The notes under the pieces are model-generated. The model was not told the DNA's origin and made no database searches. It saw only the letters and a list, made by a program, of their open reading frames with translations. Shown one piece after another: positions 25,029-33,838 of a DNA stretch of 64,000 nucleotides. Made by a program: the position numbers and the translations under genes. The DNA is from Variovorax brevis (GTDB taxonomy: Bacteria > Pseudomonadota > Gammaproteobacteria > Burkholderiales > Burkholderiaceae_C). Positions within the stretch are counted from its first letter, which is position 1; each line of letters starts with the position of its first letter. The stretch is taken from NCBI RefSeq assembly GCF_030317105.1, contig NZ_JASZYG010000007.1, positions 248,001 through 312,000 of the forward strand. Direction: 5' to 3'.

Positions 25029-26198
25029 ATGAAGAGCAATTGGTACAAGCTGGCAAACCTGCTGCTGGCGACCGGCGCGGCGTTCAGTGGCGCTGCGCAC
25101 GCAGTCAACGACCTTGCCGGCGGCCCGACCGTGCGTCAGTTGAACCTGCCCGTCGGCGTGACCAAGATCGCGCAGGAGCAGTACTTCCTGCACAACGCGA
25201 TGATGATCCTGTGCACGGTCATCTTCGTTGCCGTGTTCGCGGTCATGTTCTATTCGATCTGGAAGCACCGCAAGTCGGTGGGCCACAAGGCGGCCAACTT
25301 CCACGAATCGGTGGTGGTCGAAGTGGTCTGGACCATCGTTCCCTTCATCATCGTGATCCTCATGGCGCTGCCCGCCACCAAGGTGCTGGTCGCCCAGAAG
25401 GACACGACCAACGCCGACCTCACCATCAAGGCCACCGGCTACCAGTGGAAGTGGGGCTACGACTACATCAAGGGCGAGGGCGAGGGCCTGGGCTTCATCT
25501 CCACGCTGCTGCCCGAGCACCGCGCCTTCTCCAACGCCGGCGCCAAGGGCGCAGTGCCCGACAACTATCTCTTCGCGGTCGACAACCCGCTGGTGGTGCC
25601 GGTCGATCGCAAGGTGCGCATCATCACCACGGCGCAGGACGTGATCCATGCCTTCGCGGTGCCGCAGTTCGGCATCAAGCAGGACGCGGTTCCCGGCTTC
25701 GTGCGCGACACCTGGTTCCGTGCCGAAAAAGTGGGCGACTACTACGGCGAGTGCCAGGAACTGTGCGGCAAGGAACACGCCTACATGCCCATCCACGTGA
25801 AGGTCGTCACCGCTGCCGACTACACCGCCTGGGTCGACGGCAAGCGCAAGGAGGCCGCCGCCAAGCAGGACGATCCCAACAAGGTGTGGGCGCTGCCCGA
25901 CATGCTGGCGCGTGGGGAAAAGGTCTACGCCGCCAACTGCGCGGCCTGCCACCAGCCCAACGGCAAGGGCGCCGGCCCGATCAAGCCGCTGGACGGCTCG
26001 GCCATCGTGCTGGACGCCGATCACAACAAGCAACTGCACGTCGTGCTCAACGGCGCCGGCAACGGTGCCATGCCTGCGTGGAAGGCCTTGAACGACACCG
26101 ACATCGCGGCAGTCGTCACCTTCACGAAGAACAGTTGGTCGAACAAGACGGGTCAACTGATCCAGCCGGCTGAAGTGCTGGCGCAGCGCGGCAAGTAA
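25029..26198 (+). CDS. ctaC: Cytochrome c oxidase subunit II with fused cytochrome c domain
   Basis: A 389-residue subunit II: signal peptide ending AAHA, two membrane helices (about 55-80 and 98-120), the CuA cupredoxin domain with the ligand block YYGECQELCGKEHAYMPIHV, then a C-terminal class I cytochrome c domain with heme-binding CAACH and an axial Met in NGAMPAW. This caa3-like subunit accepts electrons from soluble cytochrome c and passes them through CuA to subunit I at the periplasmic face. A GTG at 25020 is an alternative start; ATG 25029 gives a standard signal peptide. Confidence 0.95.
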   Translation: MKSNWYKLANLLLATGAAFSGAAHAVNDLAGGPTVRQLNLPVGVTKIAQEQYFLHNAMMILCTVIFVAVFAVMFYSIWKHRKSVGHKAANFHESVVVEVVWTIVPFIIVILMALPATKVLVAQKDTTNADLTIKATGYQWKWGYDYIKGEGEGLGFISTLLPEHRAFSNAGAKGAVPDNYLFAVDNPLVVPVDRKVRIITTAQDVIHAFAVPQFGIKQDAVPGFVRDTWFRAEKVGDYYGECQELCGKEHAYMPIHVKVVTAADYTAWVDGKRKEAAAKQDDPNKVWALPDMLARGEKVYAANCAACHQPNGKGAGPIKPLDGSAIVLDADHNKQLHVVLNGAGNGAMPAWKALNDTDIAAVVTFTKNSWSNKTGQLIQPAEVLAQRGK

Positions 26199-26239
26199 GC
26201 CAGACGCCCCACGACGAAGAAATTGCAAGGAAGATCGAC

Positions 26240-27871
26240 ATGAGTGCAGTCCTCGACAACCACGGGCACGCCGGCCACGCGCACGACGACCATCACGACC
26301 ACCACGCCCCCACGGGCTGGCGTCGCTGGGTCTTCGCGACCAACCACAAGGACATCGGCACGCTGTACCTGCTGTTCAGCTTCACCATGCTGATGGTGGG
26401 CGGCATCCTGGCGCTGCTCATTCGCGCCGAGCTGTTCCAGCCCGGCCTGCAGCTGGTGAACCCCGAACTGTTCAACCAGTTCACCACCATGCACGGCCTG
26501 ATCATGGTGTTCGGTGCCATCATGCCGGCCTTCGTGGGCTTCGCGAACTGGATGATCCCGCTGCAGATCGGCGCATCCGACATGGCCTTTGCGCGCATGA
26601 ACAACCTCAGCTTCTGGCTGCTGATTCCTGCGGCGCTGATGCTGGTCGGCTCGTTCTTCATGCCCGGCGGCGCACCGGCAGCCGGCTGGACGCTCTACGC
26701 ACCGCTCACGCTGCAGATGGGCCCCTCGATGGACGCCGGCATCTTCGCGATGCACATCATGGGCGCCTCGTCCATCATGGGCTCGATCAACATCATCGTG
26801 ACCATCCTCAACATGCGCGCCCCCGGCATGACGCTGATGAAGATGCCGATGTTCTGCTGGACCTGGCTCATCACCGCCTACCTGCTGATCGCCGTGATGC
26901 CCGTCCTGGCCGGTGCCATCACCATGACGCTGACGGATCGCCACTTCGGCACCAGCTTCTTCAACCCCGCCGGCGGCGGCGACCCGGTGATGTACCAGCA
27001 CATCTTCTGGTTCTTCGGCCATCCCGAGGTCTACATCATGATCTTGCCGGCCTTCGGCATCGTGAGCCAGATCGTGCCGGCCTTCTCGCGCAAGCGCCTG
27101 TTCGGCTATGCCTCGATGGTGTACGCCACCTCGTCGATCGCCATCCTGTCCTTCATCGTGTGGGCGCACCACATGTTCACCACCGGCATGCCGGTGACGG
27201 GCCAGCTCTTCTTCATGTACGCGACGATGCTGATCGCGGTGCCGACGGCCGTGAAGATCTTCAACTGGATCGCCACCATGTGGCAGGGCTCGATGACCTT
27301 CGAGACCCCGATGCTGTTCGCCGTGGGCTTCATCTTCGTGTTCACCATGGGCGGCTTCACCGGCCTGATCCTGGCGGTGGCACCCATCGACATCCAGCTG
27401 CAAGATACCTATTACGTCGTGGCCCATTTCCACTACGTGCTGGTGGCCGGCTCGCTGTACGCGATGTTCGCCGGTTACTACTACTGGGCGCCCAAGTGGA
27501 CGGGCGTGATGTACAACGAAACGCGCGGCAAGGTGCACTTCTGGTGGTCGCTGATCTCTTTCAACGTCACCTTCTTCCCGATGCACTTCCTGGGCCTGGC
27601 GGGCATGCCGCGTCGCTATGCCGACTACCCGATGCAGTTCGCCGACTTCAATGCCGTGGCGTCCGTGGGCGCGTTTGCCTTCGGCCTGGCGCAGGTTTAC
27701 TTCTTCCTGTTCATCGTGGTGCCCAACATGATGGGCAAGGGTGAAAAGGCTTCGCAGAAGCCGTGGGAAGGTGCTGAAGGCCTCGAATGGGAAGTGCCGT
27801 CGCCGGCACCGTTCCACACTTTCGAGACGCCGCCCAGGCTCGACCCGACCGCAACCCGCGTCATCGGCTGA
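26240..27871 (+). CDS. ctaD: Cytochrome c oxidase subunit I (aa3 type)
   Basis: A 543-residue heme-copper oxidase subunit I with twelve membrane helices. Visible: the heme a ligand His in FTTMHGLIMVF, the CuB ligand and cross-linked Tyr region HPEVYIMILPAFG (A-family oxidases), WAHHMFTTG with two CuB His ligands, and the late VVAHFHYVLV pair for heme a3 and heme a. A His-rich N-terminal tail (HGHAGHAHDDHHDHH) is a common feature of the beta group and may bind copper. It starts 41 bases after ctaC. Confidence 0.96.
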   Translation: MSAVLDNHGHAGHAHDDHHDHHAPTGWRRWVFATNHKDIGTLYLLFSFTMLMVGGILALLIRAELFQPGLQLVNPELFNQFTTMHGLIMVFGAIMPAFVGFANWMIPLQIGASDMAFARMNNLSFWLLIPAALMLVGSFFMPGGAPAAGWTLYAPLTLQMGPSMDAGIFAMHIMGASSIMGSINIIVTILNMRAPGMTLMKMPMFCWTWLITAYLLIAVMPVLAGAITMTLTDRHFGTSFFNPAGGGDPVMYQHIFWFFGHPEVYIMILPAFGIVSQIVPAFSRKRLFGYASMVYATSSIAILSFIVWAHHMFTTGMPVTGQLFFMYATMLIAVPTAVKIFNWIATMWQGSMTFETPMLFAVGFIFVFTMGGFTGLILAVAPIDIQLQDTYYVVAHFHYVLVAGSLYAMFAGYYYWAPKWTGVMYNETRGKVHFWWSLISFNVTFFPMHFLGLAGMPRRYADYPMQFADFNAVASVGAFAFGLAQVYFFLFIVVPNMMGKGEKASQKPWEGAEGLEWEVPSPAPFHTFETPPRLDPTATRVIG

Positions 27872-27885
27872 AATTTGTGCACACC

Positions 27886-27996
27886 ATGACGCCTGAGCAA
27901 AAGAAGAACAATCGACGCATGGGGCTCGCGCTGGCCACCATCGCGCTGGTGTTCTTCGTCGGTTTTGTGGTGCGCATGGTGGTGCTGCGCGGCTGA
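27886..27996 (+). CDS. Cytochrome oxidase small assembly protein
   Basis: A 36-residue single-span membrane protein: MTPEQKKNNRRMGLALATI, one helix of about 20 hydrophobic residues, and the short end RMVVLRG. Small proteins of this form regularly stand between ctaD and ctaG in betaproteobacteria and are annotated as oxidase small assembly factors. It is 14 bases after ctaD and 20 before ctaG. No enzymatic function is expected. Confidence 0.75.
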   Translation: MTPEQKKNNRRMGLALATIALVFFVGFVVRMVVLRG

Positions 27997-28016
27997 CCGG
28001 CGGCATTCAAAGCAGC

Positions 28017-28637
28017 ATGGGCATCGCTCAACGCACCCGACGCAACAACGCCCGCATGCTCGGCAAGCTTGCCGTCGTGGCGGCAGGCATGTTCGCCTTC
28101 GGCTATGCGCTGGTGCCCATGTACCGCGCCATCTGCGAATTCACCGGCATCAACATCCTCGCGCTCTCGGAGCTCGAAGTGCCCGGTGGCGCCAAGGGTG
28201 GCAGGGACGTGCGCGTGAACAACACGCAGGTCGACACCAGCCGCACCATCACGGTCGAATTCGACTCCAACGTGCGTGGGCTGTGGGACTTCAAGCCCGC
28301 GCAGCGCTCGATGCAGGTGCACCCGGGCGAACTCAACACGGTCGTGTACGAGTTCCAGAACGTGCAGAACCGCCGCATGGCCGCGCAGGCCATCCCGAGC
28401 TATGCGCCGCAACAGGCGGCACCGTACTTCAACAAGCTGGAATGCTTCTGCTTCAACCAGTACACGCTCGATCCGGGCGAAAAGAAGCAGTGGCCGGTCG
28501 CCTTCGTGATCGACCCCAAGCTGTCGAAGGACGTCAAGACCATCACCCTGTCGTACACCTTCTTCGAGGTGGGCTCAGGCACGCCGCCGGCACCGACGGC
28601 GGGTGCGGCCCAGCTTCCGGCGGAGCCGCGCTCGTGA
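28017..28637 (+). CDS. ctaG: Cytochrome c oxidase assembly protein CtaG/Cox11
   Basis: A 206-residue CtaG/Cox11 copper chaperone: one N-terminal membrane helix (residues ~17-38), followed by a periplasmic immunoglobulin-like domain with VEFDSNVRGLWDFKP and the copper-binding CFCF motif in KLECFCFNQ. It inserts CuB into subunit I. The stop overlaps the next start (TGATG), and it follows the small assembly protein closely. Confidence 0.93.
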   Translation: MGIAQRTRRNNARMLGKLAVVAAGMFAFGYALVPMYRAICEFTGINILALSELEVPGGAKGGRDVRVNNTQVDTSRTITVEFDSNVRGLWDFKPAQRSMQVHPGELNTVVYEFQNVQNRRMAAQAIPSYAPQQAAPYFNKLECFCFNQYTLDPGEKKQWPVAFVIDPKLSKDVKTITLSYTFFEVGSGTPPAPTAGAAQLPAEPRS

Positions 28638-28858
28638 TGGCCGCACCGGACACACAACAAGAGACGCCGGCCGGGGGCTCGCTGTGGCGAACCGTCAAGG
28701 CCGTCGGATGGGGATTCTTCGGGGTGCGCAAGGACAGCGCCTTTCGGGAAGACATCGCAAAGCTCTCGCCTTTGCACATCGTCGGCGTCGGCCTGGTGGC
28801 CGTCGTCCTGCTGGTGGTCGGCCTGATTGCGCTGGTGAAATTCGTCGTTGCGCCCTAG
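28637..28858 (+). CDS. DUF2970 small membrane protein
   Basis: A 73-residue protein of the DUF2970 family: a soluble start, SLWRTVKAVGWGFFGVRKDSAFREDIAKLSP with the family pattern (FFGVR), then one C-terminal helix. The ATG overlaps the ctaG stop by one base. Members are small inner-membrane proteins frequently in this position among oxidase genes; the role is not known. Confidence 0.75.
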   Translation: MAAPDTQQETPAGGSLWRTVKAVGWGFFGVRKDSAFREDIAKLSPLHIVGVGLVAVVLLVVGLIALVKFVVAP

Positions 28859-28919
28859 AAGATCACCGTCCGTCGCAGAGAATACAAAAGTAGATTGAGA
28901 GAGAAAGCCAGGAGCTGAT

Positions 28920-29801
28920 ATGAGTTCAACCACCCACGGCACTACGCCCTACTATTTCGTGCCGGCCCCCTCGGCCTATCCGGTCCTGTCAGCGACCGGA
29001 TTGCTGCTTGTGATCTTTGGCGCCGCGCAATGGATCAATGGCCATGACTGGGGCAAGTGGTCGCTGTTGATCGGCATGGTCTTCTGGCTCTCCACGCTCT
29101 TCGTCTGGTTCCGCACGGCGGCCCGTGAGAGCGAAAGCGGCCAGTACGGTCACAAGGTCGACCTGTCCTACCGCTGGAGCATGAGCTGGTTCATCTTCTC
29201 GGAAGTCATGTTCTTCGGCGCCTTCTTCACGGCTTTGTGGTGGGCGCGCACGCACTCGCTGCCGGCCCTGGGCAGCCTGGACAACGCGCTGCTCTGGCCC
29301 GACTTCAAGGCTGTCTGGCCCACCATGGCGGCCGGCGCGACCGCTTCGCCCGCCAACATCGTCGAGCCGTTCACGACGGTGGGACCGTTCTGGCTGCCGA
29401 CCATCAACACGGCGCTGCTGCTGAGCTCGGGCGTGACGATCACCATCGCCCACCACGCGCTGCGCGCCAATCACCGTGCGCAAACGATCCGCTTCATGTG
29501 GCTCACCGTGCTGCTCGGCTTCACTTTCCTGTGCGTGCAGGGCTACGAGTACTACCACCTTTACACCGAGTTGAACCTCAAACTCAGCTCAGGCACCTAC
29601 GGCTCGACCTTCTTCATGCTGACCGGCTTTCACGGCTTGCACGTGTTCATCGGCATGTTGATGCTGTTCTTCATCACCATGCGCCTGCGCGCGGGGCATT
29701 TCACGGCAGAGCGGCACTTTGGTTTCGAAGGCGCGGCCTGGTACTGGCACTTTGTCGACGTGGTGTGGCTGGGCCTGTACATGCTGGTCTACTGGCTTTG
29801 A
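28920..29801 (+). CDS. ctaE: Cytochrome c oxidase subunit III
   Basis: A 293-residue subunit III with seven membrane helices. Landmarks: SWFIFSEVMFFGAFFTALWWAR, FWLPTINTALLLSSGVTITIAHHAL, GFHGLHVFIG and the final WYWHFVDVVWLGLYMLVYW. It stabilises proton pumping and lipid contacts in the aa3 complex. A ribosome site (CAGGAG) lies eight bases before ATG 28920. It ends at a strong terminator, so the genes beyond are likely a separate unit. Confidence 0.96.
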   Translation: MSSTTHGTTPYYFVPAPSAYPVLSATGLLLVIFGAAQWINGHDWGKWSLLIGMVFWLSTLFVWFRTAARESESGQYGHKVDLSYRWSMSWFIFSEVMFFGAFFTALWWARTHSLPALGSLDNALLWPDFKAVWPTMAAGATASPANIVEPFTTVGPFWLPTINTALLLSSGVTITIAHHALRANHRAQTIRFMWLTVLLGFTFLCVQGYEYYHLYTELNLKLSSGTYGSTFFMLTGFHGLHVFIGMLMLFFITMRLRAGHFTAERHFGFEGAAWYWHFVDVVWLGLYMLVYWL

Positions 29802-29820
29802 AGCAACACGACGGCACAAC

Positions 29821-29846
29821 AAAAAAGCGCCGCAAGGCGCTTTTTT
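29821..29846. terminator. Bidirectional terminator after ctaE
   Basis: An 11-bp perfect stem (29821-29831 with 29836-29846) with loop GCAA, flanked by six A on one side and six T on the other, between ctaE (+) and the opposing DUF2909 gene (-). It can act in both directions. Confidence 0.88.
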
Positions 29847-29872
29847 CATGGATGGAACCGCAACGGCCCGAG

Positions 29873-30094
29873 CTATTTGCCGACCGGAAGGCCCCCTGGC
29901 TGGATGTAGCCGAGTTTCCAGGCTACCAGCATGCACAGGAACAAAATCACCGACAAGCCAATCCGAACCGTCAGCGCGCGCGCCATGCCTCCACTTTTGG
30001 CGCGGCCGTCGCGACCGTCCTTCAGCATGAAGAAAAGGGCCCAGCCCAAACTGGCCAGAATGCCCACGAACACCAGGGCAACGATGTATTTCAT
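29873..30094 (-). CDS. Twin-transmembrane protein (DUF2909-like)
   Basis: A 73-residue protein with two membrane helices (MKYIVALVFVGILASLGWALFFML at the start and LTVRIGLSVILFLCMLVAWKLGYI later) joined by a charged loop (KDGRDGRAKSGG). The pattern fits small twin-transmembrane proteins encoded beside surf1 in betaproteobacteria, opposite in direction. The ATG at 30094 lies 54 bases from the divergent surf1. It may assist oxidase assembly; nothing in the sequence proves this. Confidence 0.7.
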   Translation of the reverse strand: MKYIVALVFVGILASLGWALFFMLKDGRDGRAKSGGMARALTVRIGLSVILFLCMLVAWKLGYIQPGGLPVGK

Positions 30095-30148
30095 GACACC
30101 AATTATCGACCTGCCGCGTCGTCCCGTCCTGTGAGCGCCGAATCCACC

Positions 30149-30970
30149 ATGGCTGCCGTTCCGCTTGCCCGGCGAGGACACCGCTGGATCTACGCGGTCG
30201 CTGCGTTCGCGCTGGTGGCCACCGGCGTATCGCTGGGGCGCTGGCAGCTCGACCGGGCAGCGCAGAAAGAAGCGCTGCAGGCCGAAATCGAGGCGCAGGG
30301 CAAGTTGCCTGCGCTCGACCAGGCGGCCTTCCTGGCGCTGCAAAAGCCAACGGAAGCATTGCACCGACCGGTGCGCCTTCGCGGCCTCTGGCTGGCGCCC
30401 CAGACGGTTTACCTCGACAACCGGCAAATGCACGGCGTGCCGGGCTTCTATGTGCTGACGCCGTTCGCGCTCGAGGGCAGCAACCAGACCGTCATGATCC
30501 AGCGCGGCTGGGTGCAGCGCAATTTCACCGATCGCACGCACCTGAAGCCTGTCGAGACGCCGACGGGCCTGGTCGAAGTGCAGGGGGTGGTGGCCACGCC
30601 GCCCGCGCACCTGCTGGACTTGGGCAAGGCCGATGCGCCCATGCCCGCGGCATCCGCACCGGATGCGCCCGCCGCCACGAAGACCTCCGCACTCGCTGCC
30701 GCGGGGTCTTCGGCCATCCGGCAAAATCTCGATCTTGAAGCGTTCCGCGCCGAAACGCGTTTGCCGCTGCGCACGGACGTCACCTTGCAGGAAACAGGCG
30801 CCGCTTCGCAGGGTCTGCAGCGCGACTGGCCGGCGCCGGCGCTGGGTGTCGAAAGGCACTACGGGTACGCATTTCAATGGTTTGGCCTCGCGGCCCTCGT
30901 CGCAATTCTCTATGTCTGGTTCCAATTCATTGCCCCCCTCCGCCGTGCAGGCCGCGCGCGCAATGGCTGA
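30149..30970 (+). CDS. SURF1 family oxidase assembly protein
   Basis: A 273-residue SURF1/Shy1 protein with the expected plan: N-terminal helix (YAVAAFALVATGVSLGRWQLDRAAQK), periplasmic domain with RPVRLRGLWLAPQTVYLDNRQMHGVPGFYVLTPF and VMIQRGWVQRN, and a C-terminal helix beginning RHYGYAFQWFGLAALV. SURF1 helps insert heme a into subunit I. An Ala/Pro-rich insert of about 35 residues (about 160-195) separates the two halves of the periplasmic domain. GTG 30131 is an alternative start. Confidence 0.88.
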   Translation: MAAVPLARRGHRWIYAVAAFALVATGVSLGRWQLDRAAQKEALQAEIEAQGKLPALDQAAFLALQKPTEALHRPVRLRGLWLAPQTVYLDNRQMHGVPGFYVLTPFALEGSNQTVMIQRGWVQRNFTDRTHLKPVETPTGLVEVQGVVATPPAHLLDLGKADAPMPAASAPDAPAATKTSALAAAGSSAIRQNLDLEAFRAETRLPLRTDVTLQETGAASQGLQRDWPAPALGVERHYGYAFQWFGLAALVAILYVWFQFIAPLRRAGRARNG

Positions 30971-31634
30971 CGAGCCCCTGGGCCTGACGGTGCATTCGAT
31001 GCCGTCGCCGCAGTCGCTCGATGCTGGCGACGTGCAACGCACGAAGGTCGGCCGCTGGAAGATGCTGCTGGTCATGCTGATGTGCGCGGCGCCGGTCATC
31101 GCCTCCTATTTCACCTATTACGTGATCCAGCCCCAAGGGCGCAGCGCGTACGGCGAACTGATCGACCCGCAGCGCCCCTTGCCGGCCCTGACTGCAACGG
31201 CACGTGACGGAGCGTCCGTCGACATGCGCTCGCTCAAGGGCCAATGGCTGCTCGTGGTGGTGGCCAATGCCGCTTGCGACGCACGCTGCGAGCAATTGCT
31301 CTACTTGCAGCGCCAGTTGCGCGAAACCCTCGGCCGCGAGAAAGACCGCGTGGATCGCGTCTGGTTCGTGAGCGACAGCACGCCCGTCCCCGAACGCCTC
31401 GACAACGGCCTGCGAGGCGCCACGGTGCTGCGCGTCCCCACCGCGCAGTTGGCGCAATGGCTCCCTGCAGCGTCCGGACACCCCATCGACGACCACATGT
31501 ACGTCGTCGATCCGATGGGCAACCTGATGATGCGTTTTCCCGCGGGCATGGACGCGGCGGGCGCCGCCAAGGCCAAGCGCGACGTCGAGCGCCTGCTGCG
31601 CGCCTCCGCTTCGTGGGACGAGGCAGGCCGCTGA
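30963..31634 (+). CDS. Membrane-anchored thioredoxin-fold protein, divergent SCO-like
   Basis: About 223 residues: a short cytoplasmic start, one membrane helix (about residues 33-55), then a periplasmic domain LIDPQRPLPALTATARDGASVDMRSLKGQWLLVVV followed by NAACDARCEQLL. The CxxxC spacing (Cys ~105 and ~109) and the late DDHMYVVDPMGNLMMRFP resemble the copper-binding CxxxC and His segment of SCO proteins, though the Pro residues of CPDVCP are absent. It lies between surf1 (8-base overlap) and ctaA, so a metallochaperone or thiol reductase role in oxidase assembly is likely (inference). ATG 30912 would add 17 residues. Confidence 0.65.
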   Translation: MADEPLGLTVHSMPSPQSLDAGDVQRTKVGRWKMLLVMLMCAAPVIASYFTYYVIQPQGRSAYGELIDPQRPLPALTATARDGASVDMRSLKGQWLLVVVANAACDARCEQLLYLQRQLRETLGREKDRVDRVWFVSDSTPVPERLDNGLRGATVLRVPTAQLAQWLPAASGHPIDDHMYVVDPMGNLMMRFPAGMDAAGAAKAKRDVERLLRASASWDEAGR

Positions 31635-31659
31635 CCGTGCACCCGCTCTGGCCATCAAG

Positions 31660-32868
31660 ATGAACGAGCAGCCCCTGTACGACCTTGCACCCATCTTCTG
31701 GATGATGGGCGCGGGGGTGCTGATCGCGCTGGGCCCGCTTGTCTGGATCTGGCGCCGCCATGCCGGTGGCGGTGCAGCGCGGCGCCTGCAGGCGCTGACG
31801 GTGCTCACGCTCTTCCTGACTTTCGACCTGACGCTGTTCGGCGCCTTCACGCGCCTGACGGATTCCGGGCTGGGCTGTCCCGATTGGCCTGGCTGCTACG
31901 GCAACGCCAGCCCATTGGGCGCGCGCCACGAGATCGCGATGGCACAGGCGGCGCAGCCGACCGGACCAGTGACGCACGGCAAGGCCTGGGTCGAGATGGT
32001 GCACCGCTACCTGGCGACGGGTGTGGGCTTCCTGATCGTGACACTGGCGGTCGCCACCTGGATCGTGCGCCGCCGGCAGCGCATGTCACCGCCGCCAGCG
32101 CAGGGCGGTCGTGCCTCGCTCAGCGCCTGGTGGCCGGCAGCGACGCTGGTGTGGGTTTGCCTGCAGGGGGCGTTCGGGGCGCTGACGGTGACCTGGAAAC
32201 TCTATCCAGCCATCGTGACCCTGCATTTGATGGGTGCCATCGTCCTGCTTGTCTTGCTGTGTGTTCAGGCGCTTCTCTACAGCCAGGCGGCCGGATCACG
32301 GCAACCGGTGGCCTTGCCTTCATCCCTGCGCACCCTGTTGTGGTGGACGGCGGCCGTGTTGGCGCTGCAGATCGCGCTCGGTGGCTGGGTCAGCACGAAC
32401 TATGCGGTGCTCGCTTGTACGCAGTTCCCGACCTGCCAGGATAGCTGGTGGCCGCCCATGAACTTCGCGCAGGGCTTCGAGATCTGGCGCGAACTGGGCG
32501 TCGGATCCAACGGCATGTCGGTTGAATTCGCGGCGCTCACGGCCATCCACTACGTGCATCGGTTGATGTCTTATGTCGTCTTTGCGTCGATTGGTCTGCT
32601 CTGGTGGAAGCTGGCGCGCATTGAGGCATTGAAAACCCAGGCCCGCTGGCTCGCCGGCCTGGCCTTGATGCAGCTGGTCACGGGTTTGGGCAATGTTCTA
32701 CTGGGCTGGCCGCTGGCGGCCGCCCTGCTGCACACGGGGGGCGCTGCGGCACTGGCCGTCGTGCTGACCTGGGCGCTGTGCGAAAGCCGTCGCGCCCGGA
32801 TCGACGCGCCGTCGCGGCAGGCCCGTCGCGCGCCGCAAGCTGCCGGCGCTGGAAAGGTTTTTGAATGA
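31660..32868 (+). CDS. ctaA: Heme A synthase
   Basis: A 402-residue CtaA/COX15 protein with eight membrane helices. The loop GAFTRLTDSGLGCPDWPGCYGN with its Cys pair, VEMVHRYLATGVGFLI carrying a heme His, and later AITAIHYVHRLMSYVVF-type His segments (seen here as LTAIHYVHRLMSY) are the family landmarks. It oxidises the C8 methyl of heme O to the formyl group of heme A, needed for the aa3 oxidase. It starts 25 bases after the SCO-like gene. Confidence 0.93.
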   Translation: MNEQPLYDLAPIFWMMGAGVLIALGPLVWIWRRHAGGGAARRLQALTVLTLFLTFDLTLFGAFTRLTDSGLGCPDWPGCYGNASPLGARHEIAMAQAAQPTGPVTHGKAWVEMVHRYLATGVGFLIVTLAVATWIVRRRQRMSPPPAQGGRASLSAWWPAATLVWVCLQGAFGALTVTWKLYPAIVTLHLMGAIVLLVLLCVQALLYSQAAGSRQPVALPSSLRTLLWWTAAVLALQIALGGWVSTNYAVLACTQFPTCQDSWWPPMNFAQGFEIWRELGVGSNGMSVEFAALTAIHYVHRLMSYVVFASIGLLWWKLARIEALKTQARWLAGLALMQLVTGLGNVLLGWPLAAALLHTGGAAALAVVLTWALCESRRARIDAPSRQARRAPQAAGAGKVFE

Positions 32869-32929
32869 GCACGACATGGGGCCGCCCCCAGCCAACTCGC
32901 GTCGCCCTGTGCGCCTGTGAGGTTTCGAC

Positions 32930-33835
32930 ATGAGTACGCCCCTGTCCGCGCAGAGCGCATCCAGCGCGAGCGTACTGCGCCAGTTCTATGCGCTGACCAA
33001 ACCGCGCGTGGTGCAACTCATCGTGTTCTGCGCCTTCATCGGCATGGTGCTGGCCGTGCCGGGACTGCCGACGCTGGCCGAAGTACAGCGGGGCGTGTTG
33101 GCCTGCCTTGGCATCTGGCTGGTGGCGGGCGCTGCCGCGGCTTTCAACTGCCTTGTCGAAAAAGGCATCGACGCCAAGATGAAGCGCACCGCGTGGCGAC
33201 CCACGGCGCGCGGGCAGCTGAGCGACACGCAGGCCTTGCTGTTTTCGGCGGGCCTTTGCGCACTGGGCTCCGCCGTTCTGTGGTTCACTGTGAACCCGCT
33301 CACGATGTGGCTGACTTTCGCGACCTTCGTGGGCTACGCGGTGATCTACACCGTGGTGCTCAAGCCGCTGACGCCGCAGAACATCGTAATCGGTGGCGCA
33401 TCGGGCGCCATGCCGCCGGTGCTGGGCTGGGCGGCCATGACGGGCAGCGTTGATCCGGAAGCGCTCATTCTTTTCCTGATCATCTTCCTGTGGACGCCCC
33501 CGCACTTCTGGGCGCTGGCGCTCTACCGGGTCGAGGACTACCGCAAGGCCGGCCTGCCGATGCTGCCCGTGACGCATGGCAACGAGTTCACGCGGCTGCA
33601 GGTGCTGCTCTACACCTTCATTCTCTTCGCCGCCTGCCTGATGCCGTTCGTCTACGGCATGAGCGGTTGGCTCTACCTGGTGGTGGCCATCGGGGTGAGC
33701 ATCGGATTCACCGGCTATGCATTTGCCCTGTGGCGGAACTATTCGGACGCGTTGGCGCGCAAGACCTTCCGCTTTTCGCTGATTCACCTGAGCGTGCTTT
33801 TTGCCGCGCTGCTGGTGGACCACTATGTCTTCTGA
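32930..33835 (+). CDS. ctaB: Protoheme IX farnesyltransferase (heme O synthase)
   Basis: A 301-residue UbiA-family prenyltransferase, COX10/CtaB type, with about nine helices. The first Asp-rich region is FNCLVEKGIDAKMKRTAWRP and the second lies around LYRVEDYRKAGLPMLPVTHG, which bind the magnesium-farnesyl diphosphate. It converts heme B to heme O ahead of CtaA. The typical order ctaA-ctaB-sco is kept here. Confidence 0.95.
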   Translation: MSTPLSAQSASSASVLRQFYALTKPRVVQLIVFCAFIGMVLAVPGLPTLAEVQRGVLACLGIWLVAGAAAAFNCLVEKGIDAKMKRTAWRPTARGQLSDTQALLFSAGLCALGSAVLWFTVNPLTMWLTFATFVGYAVIYTVVLKPLTPQNIVIGGASGAMPPVLGWAAMTGSVDPEALILFLIIFLWTPPHFWALALYRVEDYRKAGLPMLPVTHGNEFTRLQVLLYTFILFAACLMPFVYGMSGWLYLVVAIGVSIGFTGYAFALWRNYSDALARKTFRFSLIHLSVLFAALLVDHYVF

Positions 33836-33838
33836 ACC

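Noticed and set aside
30094..30149. Frameshift or lost gene between ctaE and surf1
   Set aside because: The opposite-strand gene has normal length, clear helices and a terminator facing it, so the layout is real.
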